A stretch of 64,000 nt of DNA from Arthrobacter sp. PAMC25564 (GCF_004798705.1 NZ_CP039290.1:620001-684000); one strand, 5' to 3'; shown: positions 25,853 to 34,477, counted from the stretch's first letter. Notes: a model not told the origin generated them from the sequence alone. Translations and numbers: made by a program.

Positions 25853-26203
25853 ATGAACTCGCTGCCTATCCTCGAGCCGGCCACGGATGAAGCCTGCTGC
25901 ACCCCGGCAGGAATGCCTGCCCTGGGCGCCGAGGAGGCGAAGCAGAAAGCCCTGGTCTTCAAGGCTCTGGCCGATCCGAACCGTCTGCGGCTGCTCTCCA
26001 TCGTCAAGGCGGAAGCCTCTGGTGAATCCTGCGTGTGCGACCTGACCGAACCGCTGGATCTGGGCCAGCCCACGGTCTCCCACCACCTGAAGATCCTGGT
26101 CGACGCGGGACTGCTGCACCGCGAAAAGCGCGGTACGTGGGCCTATTACTCCCTGGTTCCCGGCGCCCTGGAACAGACGGCCGGACTCCTGGCCACCCTG
26201 TGA
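25853..26203 (+). CDS. arsR: ArsR-family arsenite-responsive repressor
   Basis: This is a 116-residue winged-helix repressor. DNA-binding part: QPTVSHHLKILVDAGLLHREK. Metalloid-binding cysteines are in SCVCDL (Cys60 and Cys62), as in classical ArsR, and a further CC pair is at 15-16. The ATG at 25853 gives the family-like N-terminus. It is coupled to the downstream acetyltransferase, whose GTG overlaps its stop. An identical operator is found upstream of arsC, so one repressor may control both units. Confidence 0.92.
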   Translation: MNSLPILEPATDEACCTPAGMPALGAEEAKQKALVFKALADPNRLRLLSIVKAEASGESCVCDLTEPLDLGQPTVSHHLKILVDAGLLHREKRGTWAYYSLVPGALEQTAGLLATL

Positions 26204-26724
26204 GTCACAGTTCGGCGTCCGACGGCATTGTCCGGCCGATGCAGGAATCAGATTGGTCCGAGGTCCAACGGATCTACCGCGAGGGAATCGCGACCGGGCA
26301 GGCAACCTTCGAGGCCGGTGCGCCGGACTGGCGCCGTTTCGACGATTCGAGGCTCACCGCCCACCGCCTGGTGGCGCAGGCGCCCACCGGCCGGATTCTT
26401 GGCTGGGCAGCTGTCTCTGCCGTTTCCGCCCGCCCGGTGTACTCCGGCGTCGTCGAACACTCCATCTACGTTTCCGAGGCAGCCCGCGGCCGGCGGATAG
26501 GGTCAGTCCTCCTCCGGTCCCTGATCGCCTCGACGGAAGAAGACGGCATTTGGACCATCCAGGCCAGCATCTTTCCTGAGAACGAGCCGAGCTTGAAGCT
26601 GCACCTCGCACACGGTTTCAGGGTTGTAGGGCGACGGGAAAAGATTGCCCGGATGCCCCACGGCCCTGCTGCCGGCCAATGGCGGGACACCGTCCTGATC
26701 GAGCGGCGGACCCCGGCCTTTTAG
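26200..26724 (+). CDS. arsN: GNAT acetyltransferase of the ArsN/phosphinothricin type
   Basis: This is a 174-residue GNAT enzyme. The start pattern IVRPMQESDWSEVQRIYREG and GIATGQATFE are typical of the phosphinothricin/arsinothricin N-acetyltransferase group. The acetyl-CoA site is in VSEAARGRRIGSVLLRSL. The GTG at 26200 overlaps the arsR TGA (GTGA). In an arsenic island the likely substrate is arsinothricin, an organoarsenical antibiotic, or methionine sulfoximine-like compounds. The family is secure; the substrate is inferred from its place with arsR. Confidence 0.83.
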   Translation: MSHSSASDGIVRPMQESDWSEVQRIYREGIATGQATFEAGAPDWRRFDDSRLTAHRLVAQAPTGRILGWAAVSAVSARPVYSGVVEHSIYVSEAARGRRIGSVLLRSLIASTEEDGIWTIQASIFPENEPSLKLHLAHGFRVVGRREKIARMPHGPAAGQWRDTVLIERRTPAF

Positions 26725-26800
26725 TTCTTCTGCAACGCCCACGACGGCGACAAAGTAGCCCTATGGACCTGGCAACAGGACCGCAAGCAAGGAGGACACC

Positions 26801-27034
26801 ATGAACACCGAGGCTCCCACCACCGAGGACCGGTTGCGCGCGATGCTGGACAACATCAGGGCGGCAACCGCCAACACGCGCCAGACGATGGACTCACCCG
26901 GCGACGAGAACTGGGTCCAGGACGGCGAGTCTGATGCCGAGTACCTGCGGTCGATCCAGCGCGACACGATTGCCAGGCTGGATGCCACCGCCCGGGACAT
27001 CGAATCAATCCTGGCCCAGCGCCTGGGCGGCTAG
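26801..27034 (+). CDS. Small acidic protein of unknown function
   Basis: This is a 77-residue soluble protein, rich in Asp, Glu, Thr and Arg, with two helices likely (DRLRAMLDNIRAATANTRQT and RSIQRDTIARLDATARDIES). A strong AAGGAGG precedes the ATG, so it is probably expressed. There are no cysteines and no recognised domain. It stands alone between arsN and the convergent arsA. Confidence 0.65.
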   Translation: MNTEAPTTEDRLRAMLDNIRAATANTRQTMDSPGDENWVQDGESDAEYLRSIQRDTIARLDATARDIESILAQRLGG

Positions 27035-27087
27035 CCAGACGGGCCACAGCCCCCGCCGCCCAGGGGGCGGCGGGGGCCGGATCCGCG

Positions 27088-28851
27088 TCAGGCAGGCTGG
27101 GAGCTGAGGGCGGTCAGTGCCGATAGCTTCTCTTCACCGACGGGTTCGTCGGGCAGCAGCGGTATGAGGGCTACCCTGTCCGTCAGGGTGTGCACCTTCG
27201 TGATCTGTTCGATTTCGCTCCCGGCGCGGGCCCGCAGGAACGGCGTCCGCGGGTGTGCGGCGGCGATCGAGTTGTTGATGACCCAGGCCCACGGGTGGAT
27301 CCCGGCCCGTTCCAGGTCACTCTTCAGCTCTTCGGCTTCCAGCACGGGTGTCGTTTCGGCCAGCGTGACGAGGACAACCTTCGTCTGCGCCGGGTCCTGC
27401 AGCCGCATGAGCGGTGTCACGAACCCCATCGTGTCGCCGACCTGGCGGGAGATCTCCCGGTGGTACGAACCCGTGGCGTCCAGGAGCAACAGGGTGTGGC
27501 CGGTCGGTGCCGTGTCAATCACCACGAAGTGCCGGCGGGATTCCTGGACCACCCTGGAGAACTGCCGGAACACGGCCACCTCGTCGGTGCACGGGGACAT
27601 CAGGTCCTCAGCCAGGGCCGAGCGTCCTGCATCGTCCAGGCTCCGGCCCTTGGTCTCCATTACATGGCTTCGATATTCCTGGATCGCCGCTTCCGGATCG
27701 ATGCGTGAAACTGTCAGGCCCGGGATGGAACCGTGCAGTGTCTCGGTGAGGTGCGCGGCGGGATCAGTCGTGGTCAGGTGGACCGCATGCCCCCGTTTGG
27801 CCAGGGCAGCCGCGATGGCGGCAGCGACGGTGGTCTTGCCGACGCCGCCCTTGCCCATGCACATCACGAGGCCGTGGCCGTCGAGTTCCACTTCATCCAC
27901 AAGTGCCGCCAGCGGGGCGTCCTCAACCTCGGGGACCAGTGCTGCGTCAGCCGTGATGTCGGCGGCGGAAGTGGCCACGAACAGGGACTCAAGTGCGGGA
28001 ATGCCGACCATGTTGCCCGGTTTCAGATCCAGGACATCGCGTGGAAGACCGGCGACCGTCTCGGGAATGGCAGCGATGGCCGCAGCCTCCCGGGCGCGCA
28101 GGGCCTGCGCCAGTTCCTCCTCACCGGCGGCTTCCGGCAGGACGCCGTTGACGACGACGTAACCGCCTCCGATGCCGATCTGGTTGAGTTCCAGATACGT
28201 CCGCTCAATCTCACTCAGTGACGAGGTCTGGGCCCGGCTGACCAGGACAAGCCTGGTCCGGGCCGGGTCCGTGAGGGCCTGGACGGCTTTGGCGTACACC
28301 TGCTTGTGCTTCTCGAGCCCTGACAGGGGGCCGAGGCAGGACGGATCCCCCTTGCCCGTCTCGAGGAAGCCGGTCCACGAGCCAGGCAGCTGCAGCAGAC
28401 GGATCGTGTGGCCGGTCGGGGCGGTATCGAAGACGATGTGCTCATACTCCCCGTAGGCCGTGTCGTCCGCGAGCAGGTTGGTGAACTCATCGAAGGAGGC
28501 GATCTCCGTGGTGCAGGACCCTGAAAGGCTCTCGGCGATGCCGGCCAGTTCAGCCTCGGGCAGGAGACCACGAACCGGCGCGATGATCCGTTCCCGGTAG
28601 GCCTCGGCAGCCTGTTCCGGATCGATTTCCAGCGCGGAAAGACCCGGCGCATCCTGGATCGGAGTGACGGTGTTCCCGATGGTCACGCCGAAGACCTGCC
28701 CGACATTGGACGCAGGGTCGGTGCTGACCAGCAAAACCTTTCCACCGGCCTTCGCAAGGGTGAGCGCTGCCGCACACGCCACGGAGGTCTTGCCCACACC
28801 ACCCTTGCCGGTGAAGAACAGGAACCGGGGCGTGTTCTCGAGGAACTTCAC
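27088..28851 (-). CDS. arsA: Arsenical pump-driving ATPase ArsA
   Basis: This is a 587-residue two-half ATPase. The A1 half has GKGGVGKTS (residues 15-23) and DTAPTGHT (142-149); the A2 half has GKGGVGKTT (333-341) and a second DTAPTGHT. Metalloid ligands of the family are all present: Cys113 (SGSCTTE), Cys172 (DPSCLGP) and Cys421 (MSPCTDE). In known systems ArsA energises the ArsB or Acr3 channel. No such partner is in the window, so it may serve a distant pump or act otherwise. It is downstream of arsD (8 bases between) in the same direction. Confidence 0.96.
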   Translation of the reverse strand: MKFLENTPRFLFFTGKGGVGKTSVACAAALTLAKAGGKVLLVSTDPASNVGQVFGVTIGNTVTPIQDAPGLSALEIDPEQAAEAYRERIIAPVRGLLPEAELAGIAESLSGSCTTEIASFDEFTNLLADDTAYGEYEHIVFDTAPTGHTIRLLQLPGSWTGFLETGKGDPSCLGPLSGLEKHKQVYAKAVQALTDPARTRLVLVSRAQTSSLSEIERTYLELNQIGIGGGYVVVNGVLPEAAGEEELAQALRAREAAAIAAIPETVAGLPRDVLDLKPGNMVGIPALESLFVATSAADITADAALVPEVEDAPLAALVDEVELDGHGLVMCMGKGGVGKTTVAAAIAAALAKRGHAVHLTTTDPAAHLTETLHGSIPGLTVSRIDPEAAIQEYRSHVMETKGRSLDDAGRSALAEDLMSPCTDEVAVFRQFSRVVQESRRHFVVIDTAPTGHTLLLLDATGSYHREISRQVGDTMGFVTPLMRLQDPAQTKVVLVTLAETTPVLEAEELKSDLERAGIHPWAWVINNSIAAAHPRTPFLRARAGSEIEQITKVHTLTDRVALIPLLPDEPVGEEKLSALTALSSQPA

Positions 28852-28859
28852 GCCGGAAC

Positions 28860-29255
28860 CTAGCAGCAGCTCGTCGAGCCGCCGCAGCAGCCGGCGGACT
28901 GCTTTTCGGTGAGGCCCAGCTCCGGGCGCGACGTCGGCTCCTCCGCAGCTTCACCGAGTCCGGCGAAAGTCAGCAACTGCTCCCTGTTCGGGTAGGTGCC
29001 GGTGGCGACCGTGACGCCGTCGACGATAGTGAGTGGAAGGCCTTTGGAGCCGACCAGGTGCATGAACCCACGAACCGTCTCGTCCTCCGCGAAAGCGGTC
29101 GGTTCGCTGGCCAGGTTGTGGCGGGCGATGTCGGCACCGAGGCCCTGGAGGTGCCGCACATCCGCGGTCACGTCCACCAAGGACTGGTCCACGTCGGGGC
29201 CGCAGACGCCGGTGTCGCAGCAGAGGGCGGATTCGTAGATTCGGATAACAGGCAT
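28860..29255 (-). CDS. arsD: ArsD arsenite metallochaperone
   Basis: This is a 131-residue thioredoxin-fold protein. The essential cysteines Cys12, Cys13 and Cys18 are in SALCCDTGVCGPDVDQ. Two more cysteine pairs lie at the C-terminus (GCCGG and SCC). It delivers arsenite to ArsA. The ATG at 29255 is preferred because it gives the family start MPVIRIYE. An ArsR-type dyad lies about 120 bases upstream. Confidence 0.94.
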   Translation of the reverse strand: MPVIRIYESALCCDTGVCGPDVDQSLVDVTADVRHLQGLGADIARHNLASEPTAFAEDETVRGFMHLVGSKGLPLTIVDGVTVATGTYPNREQLLTFAGLGEAAEEPTSRPELGLTEKQSAGCCGGSTSCC

Positions 29256-29371
29256 GCGGTTCTCCTTGGCTTCATGGTGGTTCGATCCGATACCGAAACA
29301 CGGAGCCCCATTCATCCAGGCCGTCGTCCCGGGAGGACGTGACCAGCATGGTGCGACTCTCCCCTGAGTAT

Positions 29372-29387
29372 ATCGATAATCGTCGAT
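29372..29387. promoter_or_regulatory. ArsR-type operator variant upstream of arsD
   Basis: ATCGATAATCGTCGAT differs from the 24207 and 25818 dyads at four positions, all transitions, in the pattern ATYGATRATYGTCRAT. It lies between arsD and the thiolase remnant and likely controls arsDA. Confidence 0.55.
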
Positions 29388-29482
29388 CAATAAAGGCATG
29401 ACCCTGGCAGTTCATGGAGTAGTCGTAGGACCCTTTGCCGGAATTCCGTCCGAGCTCGCCGCGCTCCACCATGCCACGGAGG

Positions 29483-29760
29483 CATCAGCTGGGATGAAGT
29501 CGGCGCCGTCGAACTGAACGAGGCCTTCGCCGCGCAGTCCCTGGCCTGCATCAGCGCCTGGGGCATCGACCCGGGGATCGTGAACCGGCACGGCGGCGCG
29601 TTCGCCATGGGCCACCCGCTCGGCGCCTCCGGCGGCCGCCTCCTGGGCACCCTGGCCCGCACCCTGCAGGCCACCGGCCAACGCTGGGGCGTCGCCGCGA
29701 TCTGCATCGGCGTCGGCCAGGGCCTCGCCGTCGTCCTCGGAACGTCACAGCCGCCGGCCG
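29483..29760 (+). pseudogene. Thiolase C-terminal remnant
   Basis: The frame reads ISWDEVGAVELNEAFAAQSL, then the active-site region NRHGGAFAMGHPLGASGGR and CIGVGQGLAVVL, all typical of acetyl-CoA acetyltransferases. No N-terminal two-thirds and no native stop remain; the frame runs on without homology-like sequence into pabA on the other strand. A separate 39-codon frame at 29398 (MTLAVHGVVVGPFAG) precedes it and is not recognised. This marks the right edge of the arsenic island. Confidence 0.8.
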
Positions 29761-29872
29761 CGGCCGATGCGCATGCCCTGACCGCCGATGGTTTCCGCCG
29801 CATCCACCGCCCGCCCCTCAAGTCCCCATGGGCGAGCGGCGGATGGCACAGCCCACGCCGGTGTCCGGCGGG

Positions 29873-30514
29873 TCAGTGCTTGATCAGCGGGCTCAATGCC
29901 GAGGCCCGCTGCGCGGCGCCCTCCATACCCAAGGACTCCAGCCAGTTCCCCAGCATCTGGTAACCGCCCTCGGTGAGCACGGATTCAGGGTGGAACTGGA
30001 CGCCGCAGAGCGGCGCGGTGCGGTGCTGCAGCCCCATGACGACGCCGGTAGCCGTTTCGGCGGTGATTTCCAGGACCTCAGGGATACTCTCCCTGACGGC
30101 CGCCAGGGAGTGGTAGCGGGTGGCCGTGATCGGAGAGGGAAGACCGGCGAACACGCTGGTTCCGCTGTGCTCCACGAGTGAGGTCTTGCCGTGCATAAGC
30201 TCCGGGGCGTGCGTCACCGTTCCGCCGTAGGCCTCCGCCAGCGCCTGGTGGCCGAGGCACACGCCCAGCATGGGCTTGTTGTTGTTGCCGCACCACTTGA
30301 TCAGTTCGATGCAGACCCCCGCGGCGGCGGGCGTTCCCGGCCCGGGCGAGATGAGCACGCCGTCGCGCGCCTCCGCCAACTCGATGGCCTCCGCCAGGGT
30401 GACGTCGTCGTTCCGGACCACGGTCGTTTCCGCGCCGAGTTCCTGGAGGTAACCCACCAGGGTGTAGACAAAGCTGTCGTAGTTGTCTACGACGAGGATC
30501 TTGGTTGTGCTCAT
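29873..30514 (-). CDS. pabA: Anthranilate/aminodeoxychorismate synthase glutamine amidotransferase component
   Basis: This is a 213-residue class I amidotransferase. Start ILVVDNYDSFVYTLVGYL, catalytic Cys in MLGVCLGHQALAEAYGG and catalytic His/Glu in GVQFHPESVLTEGG. It supplies ammonia for folate or tryptophan precursor synthesis. In actinobacteria this gene commonly sits beside the sortase and crgA near the origin, as here, so the folate role (PabA) is favoured; TrpG is the alternative. Confidence 0.9.
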   Translation of the reverse strand: MSTTKILVVDNYDSFVYTLVGYLQELGAETTVVRNDDVTLAEAIELAEARDGVLISPGPGTPAAAGVCIELIKWCGNNNKPMLGVCLGHQALAEAYGGTVTHAPELMHGKTSLVEHSGTSVFAGLPSPITATRYHSLAAVRESIPEVLEITAETATGVVMGLQHRTAPLCGVQFHPESVLTEGGYQMLGNWLESLGMEGAAQRASALSPLIKH

Positions 30515-30525
30515 GGGTGCCTTGC

Positions 30526-30681
30526 TTAATTAATCGTCGAATCGGTGAACTGGGTGAATTGTGCCATCCAGGGGAAAAGGAACTGAACCATCAATACCAG
30601 CCCGCCCGCCAGCAGCACCAGCGATGTGACAATGCGCAGCCACAGGGGACCGGGAAGATGGCGGAAGATCCAGCCGTACAT
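30526..30681 (-). CDS. 51-residue single-pass membrane protein
   Basis: This short gene begins MYGWIFRHLPGPLWLRI and has one hydrophobic helix (VTSLVLLAGGLVLMVQFLF), ending FTDSTIN. It starts three bases after the sortase stop and ends 12 bases before the pabA start, so it is part of that operon. Its position is typical of actinobacteria, but no function is known to me. Confidence 0.75.
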   Translation of the reverse strand: MYGWIFRHLPGPLWLRIVTSLVLLAGGLVLMVQFLFPWMAQFTQFTDSTIN

Positions 30682-30684
30682 GGC

Positions 30685-31467
30685 TCAGCCCTGCCCGGTG
30701 GTGCGGGCCACTTGGGCGGAGATCTCCGGCGGCGGCCCCGCCGATGCGGGTTGCCACCGTTCCAGCAGCGAGTACGCGATAATGCGTTCCTGGGAGCCGA
30801 AGCGCGGGTTGCAGCTGGTCATCGTGAGGTAACTTTCCTTCGGTGTTGCCGCCGGCTGGGTCGGGACCGGCAGCAGCACATCCGTTCGGGAGGGCAGAAC
30901 GATCTCGCTGTTCCGGAATTCGTAGACGTAGTAGCCGTCCTTCGTCTGGACGTAGATCCTGTCCCCGGGCACCAGGGAATCAATGTTATCCAGCACGGCG
31001 CCGTGCGTCTGCCGGTGCCCGGCCACCGCGAAATTCCCCACCGCGCCGGGCATCGCCGTGCCCGCGTAGTGGCCGATGCCCAGCGAATCCAGCACGCCGG
31101 CAGTTGTTCCCTGGACGATGGGGCGCGTGTAGTCCGCACCGAAACGCGGGACATAGAGTATGCCGATCGTCCCGCCGGCGGCGGGTTCGGCAGCGACAGT
31201 GGCCGGGCCGTAGGCGGCGGAGGAGTCAGCGGAGGCGGCAGTCGACGGCGCCGCCGGCACGGTCTTCAGATCCTGCGCGAAGTCCTTGATGACGTCGCGC
31301 TGTTTGGCGTCGGATTCCACGTTGGTCCACCACAGCTGCCAGGCGACGAAGAGCAGCAGGATCACCCCTGCGGTGATAAGCAGCTCGCCGGCCACCTGGA
31401 CCATGCGGGAAAGAACGCCGGCGCCGCGGGTTGGGGCGGCAGCGGACCTCTGCTTTGGCTGCGGCAC
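30685..31467 (-). CDS. Class E sortase
   Basis: This is a membrane-anchored transpeptidase of about 260 residues. A hydrophobic segment (ELLITAGVILLLFVAWQLWW) is at about residues 30-50. Active-site His is in FAVAGHRQTH, Cys in TMTSCNPRF, and Arg in SQERII. Class E sortases attach proteins with LAXTG-like signals to the cell wall. The GTG at 31467 is chosen, with GGAGG upstream. A longer frame to 31554 exists but lacks a good ribosome site. Confidence 0.9.
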   Translation of the reverse strand: MPQPKQRSAAAPTRGAGVLSRMVQVAGELLITAGVILLLFVAWQLWWTNVESDAKQRDVIKDFAQDLKTVPAAPSTAASADSSAAYGPATVAAEPAAGGTIGILYVPRFGADYTRPIVQGTTAGVLDSLGIGHYAGTAMPGAVGNFAVAGHRQTHGAVLDNIDSLVPGDRIYVQTKDGYYVYEFRNSEIVLPSRTDVLLPVPTQPAATPKESYLTMTSCNPRFGSQERIIAYSLLERWQPASAGPPPEISAQVARTTGQG

Positions 31468-31647
31468 CTTGGGTTCCCCTCCTGGACGGCGTTCGCGCTT
31501 GACGCCGGTGTGGCCTGAACTACAGCTAGAATTGGCTGCGAGTAAGAATCCCAAACTTGACCATGAGCGCGTTGGCCGCCGGCGTTTCCTTCCTGCAGGA
31601 TATCAAGCCGCGGTGCCGCTCCTGGTTCCGCCCGCCAAGGAGGACCC

Positions 31648-31902
31648 GTGCCCGAGTCAAAGCCGCGAAAAAAGACCGCCGGCGTCGCACAGCAGACGTC
31701 CGCCGCACAGGCTTACAAACCCAACCCCGTATGGTTCAAGCCGGTTATGTTCGGCCTGATGATTATCGGCCTGCTGTGGATCATCACCTTCTACATCAGC
31801 GAAGGCACCCTCCCCGTCCAGGCCTGGGCATCGTGGAACATCGTCGCCGGGTTCGGCATCGCCATCGCGGGCTTCCTGATGACGACACGCTGGCGTTCCT
31901 GA
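31648..31902 (+). CDS. crgA: Cell division protein CrgA
   Basis: This is an 84-residue protein with two transmembrane helices (MFGLMIIGLLWIITFYI and IVAGFGIAIAGFLMTTRW) and a basic N-terminus. The motif NPVWFKPVMFGLMIIGL is typical. It works at the division septum with FtsZ and PBP proteins in actinobacteria. GTG start with AAGGAGG upstream. A terminator follows at 31931. Confidence 0.93.
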   Translation: MPESKPRKKTAGVAQQTSAAQAYKPNPVWFKPVMFGLMIIGLLWIITFYISEGTLPVQAWASWNIVAGFGIAIAGFLMTTRWRS

Positions 31903-31930
31903 TCAAGCATCACGCTGTGGGAATTACCCT

Positions 31931-31963
31931 GAGGGGCCGGTACACACTGTGTACCGGCCCCTC
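31931..31963 (+). terminator. Terminator hairpin after crgA
   Basis: A perfect 16-base arm hairpin (GAGGGGCCGGTACACA and its complement, with a single C loop) is followed by GTTAATAT. It lies 29 bases beyond the crgA stop. Confidence 0.85.
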
Positions 31964-32031
31964 GTTAATATCCCGTTCCCCCGGGCGATCGATAATTCCG
32001 GCAGCACCATACCCCCGAGGAAGGATTCCAG

Positions 32032-32637
32032 ATGACCCCGGCCGCCAACGGCACCGTGATCGGCGACGATGGATTCGCGCGGCCCGTGTGGGCCGCCGTA
32101 GACCCGATGCTGCGCGAGTACTACGACACCGAATGGGGCCTGCCGGTCCGTGATGAGCAGGGCCTGTACGAACGCATCAGCCTCGAGGCCTTCCAGGCCG
32201 GGCTCTCCTGGGCAACGATCCTCCGGAAGCGGCCGGCCTTCCGGGCTGCATTCCACGACTTCCAGCCCGACATCGTCGCCGCCTACACCGAGGATGATGT
32301 CCAGCGGCTGCTGCAGGACGCCGGAATAGTCCGGAACCGGCTCAAGATCCGCGCCGCCATCACGAACGCCCAGGCCACCATCGCGCTCCGGTCCGACGGC
32401 GGCCTGGTTGATTTCGTGTGGCAGTTCAAGCCGGACACCACTCCCGAGCCCACGGCCCTCGACCACATCCCGACCACCTCGGCGGAGTCGATCGCGCTGT
32501 CAAAGGCGCTGCGGAAGCGCGGGTTCGCCTTTGTCGGCCCCACCACCATGTATGCCCTCATGGAAGCCATCGGCATGGTCGACACGCACCTCTTGGACAG
32601 CCACCGGCGCGGCAGCTCCGGCATCTGGCCGCGCTGA
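32032..32637 (+). CDS. tag: DNA-3-methyladenine glycosylase I
   Basis: This is a 201-residue base-excision repair enzyme of the HhH-like Tag family. Family motifs: REYYDTEWGLPVRDEQGLYE, LEAFQAGLSWATILRKRPAF and the closing FVGPTTMYALMEAIGMVDTH. It removes 3-methyladenine from DNA. It is followed by the DnaA-box-rich region with no terminator seen. Confidence 0.92.
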   Translation: MTPAANGTVIGDDGFARPVWAAVDPMLREYYDTEWGLPVRDEQGLYERISLEAFQAGLSWATILRKRPAFRAAFHDFQPDIVAAYTEDDVQRLLQDAGIVRNRLKIRAAITNAQATIALRSDGGLVDFVWQFKPDTTPEPTALDHIPTTSAESIALSKALRKRGFAFVGPTTMYALMEAIGMVDTHLLDSHRRGSSGIWPR

Positions 32638-33604
32638 GGCGTCCGCCTTCCACGGCAGCACTGCCGTGCACAGCTGTGGGGAAGGTTATCCACAATGTTG
32701 ATAACTTTCGTGGAAAATTCTGCTCGCACCCTGCCATCCTGCCGCCCTCGCGCCCTCGGAGGGCCGGGACCTTCCCCGGATGGCGACCGGATTAAACCCC
32801 TGAAAGTTATTAACAGTGTGGATTTCCTGTGGATAAGCGGCACCCTCGCCCAGGGATCGGCCAAGCCGCGCCCTCGACGTCCGACGGCGGACCCCTCCCC
32901 GGTTTCCTCTTCGCGCCGGCGCTCGATTTCCGCACGGTCAGGGAAGTTATCCACATAGCAACAAGAGACTACCCACAACTTATCCACAGATGGGGATAAC
33001 CCGGACAGCTATGTGGTTCAAGGACCTCCGTAGCCCGGAAAACAGGGGTTTTCCGTCCGGCTCCTGCGGAGACGAAGTTATTAACAATGTGAATAACGCT
33101 GTTGAAATCCGGCATCACCTCCAACGGCCAGCCGCACCGAAGCCCCTGCCGTACCTAAGGACGTGTGGCCGAGGCCTCCCGCTCCACAAAGACATCCGTC
33201 CCACGGGCAAAGTTGTCCACTTAACCACAGGACAACCCACAGGACTTATCCACAATTGTGGAGAAAGGAATCGCCCCCGGAGAAAATCGCCAGCCCGGGC
33301 GGCCAGATCGGCCATCGTCTGTGAAATACAGTCGTGTAAGTTACCAACAATGTGGATAACCCCTGTGGAAAACCCTTAGGCCGACACCTTGGGATGCGCG
33401 TGGACGGGAGGACATATCCATTCCTCGCGCCCCGGACCGGGCATAACCGGAATATGTCCACGCGCCGGCCCCTGCATGGGACATGTCCGGATCGGAGGTT
33501 TCGCGGGCTGCTGGGCCGGCCAGGACAACCGCCTGCCCACCCGATCAGGCCGGGGCTTACCGTGCTGGGCGTCCACGGGGCACCGGGCACCGGGCACCGG
33601 TGTT
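32638..33604. other. DnaA-box cluster (origin-like region) between tag and rhomboid
   Basis: There is no gene in this 967-base gap. It holds six perfect DnaA boxes (TTATCCACA or its complement): 32686, 32828 (minus), 32947, 32980, 33246 and 33351 (minus). Near matches are TTATTAACA at 32807 and 33078 and TGTGAATAA at 33088. Local AT content is raised around the boxes. The last 60 bases contain three tandem copies of GGGCACC (33578-33598). By comparison, the flanks of dnaA (48857-49438 and 50861-51322) carry one perfect box each. It may be a DnaA-titration site, a second origin element or the real initiation region. Confidence 0.8.
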
Positions 33605-34468
33605 CTAGGACGTGGCCATGCGGAAGGCCGATGCGGCAACCAGCAGCACGAGGACAAGGGCCAGGCCGCCGGTCTGCAGCAGGCTTTGCCGGCGGCCGCG
33701 GGGCGAGTAGGCGATGACGGCCGCGCTCAGGGCTCCCGTGACCAGGCCGCCGAGATGGGCCTGCCACGCAATCCCCGGGACCATGAAGCCGATGACACCG
33801 TTGATGGCGATCAGTACCCACAGCTGTCTCGTGTCGCCGCCGCGGCGGTTTTGTACCACCATCATGGCGCCGAAGAGGCCGAAGATTGCACCGGAGGCCC
33901 CGATGACTCCCACCGGACCGTCCACGGGATAAACCGGCGTCAGCAGCAGGAAGCCGACCGAGCCGCCGATGGCGGACAAGAGGTAGACGGCAAGGAATCG
34001 GACCCGGCCCAGCAGCGGCTCCAGCGCCTGGCCGAAGATCCACAGCATGTACATGTTCAGCACAATGTGCAGAACGAAGCCCTGCGAATGAAGGAAGGCC
34101 GAGGTGAGCATCCGCCAGGGCTCGATGTCCGTGAAGGCGGGGGCGTAGGCGAACTCCTGGTAGATCCCGTCATTGGGGATCAGCCACTGCAGGACGTAAA
34201 CCAGGGCGCACAGCCCGATGATAAGGAACGTGACCAGGGGCTTGCCGGTGGCCACCGTGCCGCCGTAAACCGTCCTGGCCTGCGGCGTCATACGTTTTGT
34301 TTCGTTGACGCAGTCAACACACTGGAATCCGACGGCGGCCGCCCGCTGGCAGTCCGGGCAGGCCGGGCGCCCGCAACGCTGGCAGCGCACATAGGCGGGC
34401 CGGTCCGGGTGCCGAGGGCACACCGGAATCTCCGCGGACGGCTCGGCCGCCGGAATTCCGTAGCTCAT
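33605..34468 (-). CDS. Rhomboid intramembrane serine protease with N-terminal zinc finger
   Basis: This is a 287-residue protein. Residues about 17-58 form a B-box-like zinc finger (CPRHPDRPAYVRCQRCGRPA, CPDCQ, CVDC). Six or more helices follow. The serine nucleophile is in GASGAIFGLFG and the catalytic histidine in AHLGGLVTGAL. It cleaves membrane proteins within the bilayer. The stop is next to the DnaA-box region and the start is 9 bases before the ppiA stop. Confidence 0.92.
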   Translation of the reverse strand: MSYGIPAAEPSAEIPVCPRHPDRPAYVRCQRCGRPACPDCQRAAAVGFQCVDCVNETKRMTPQARTVYGGTVATGKPLVTFLIIGLCALVYVLQWLIPNDGIYQEFAYAPAFTDIEPWRMLTSAFLHSQGFVLHIVLNMYMLWIFGQALEPLLGRVRFLAVYLLSAIGGSVGFLLLTPVYPVDGPVGVIGASGAIFGLFGAMMVVQNRRGGDTRQLWVLIAINGVIGFMVPGIAWQAHLGGLVTGALSAAVIAYSPRGRRQSLLQTGGLALVLVLLVAASAFRMATS

Positions 34469-34477
34469 GGACTGGGC

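Noticed and set aside
26801..27034. Antitoxin or toxin gene
   Set aside because: The 77-residue protein stands alone and has no DNA-binding or toxin motif.
33578..33598. Three tandem GGGCACC units as a regulatory repeat
   Set aside because: Too short and GC-rich to separate from chance; noted only in the region entry.
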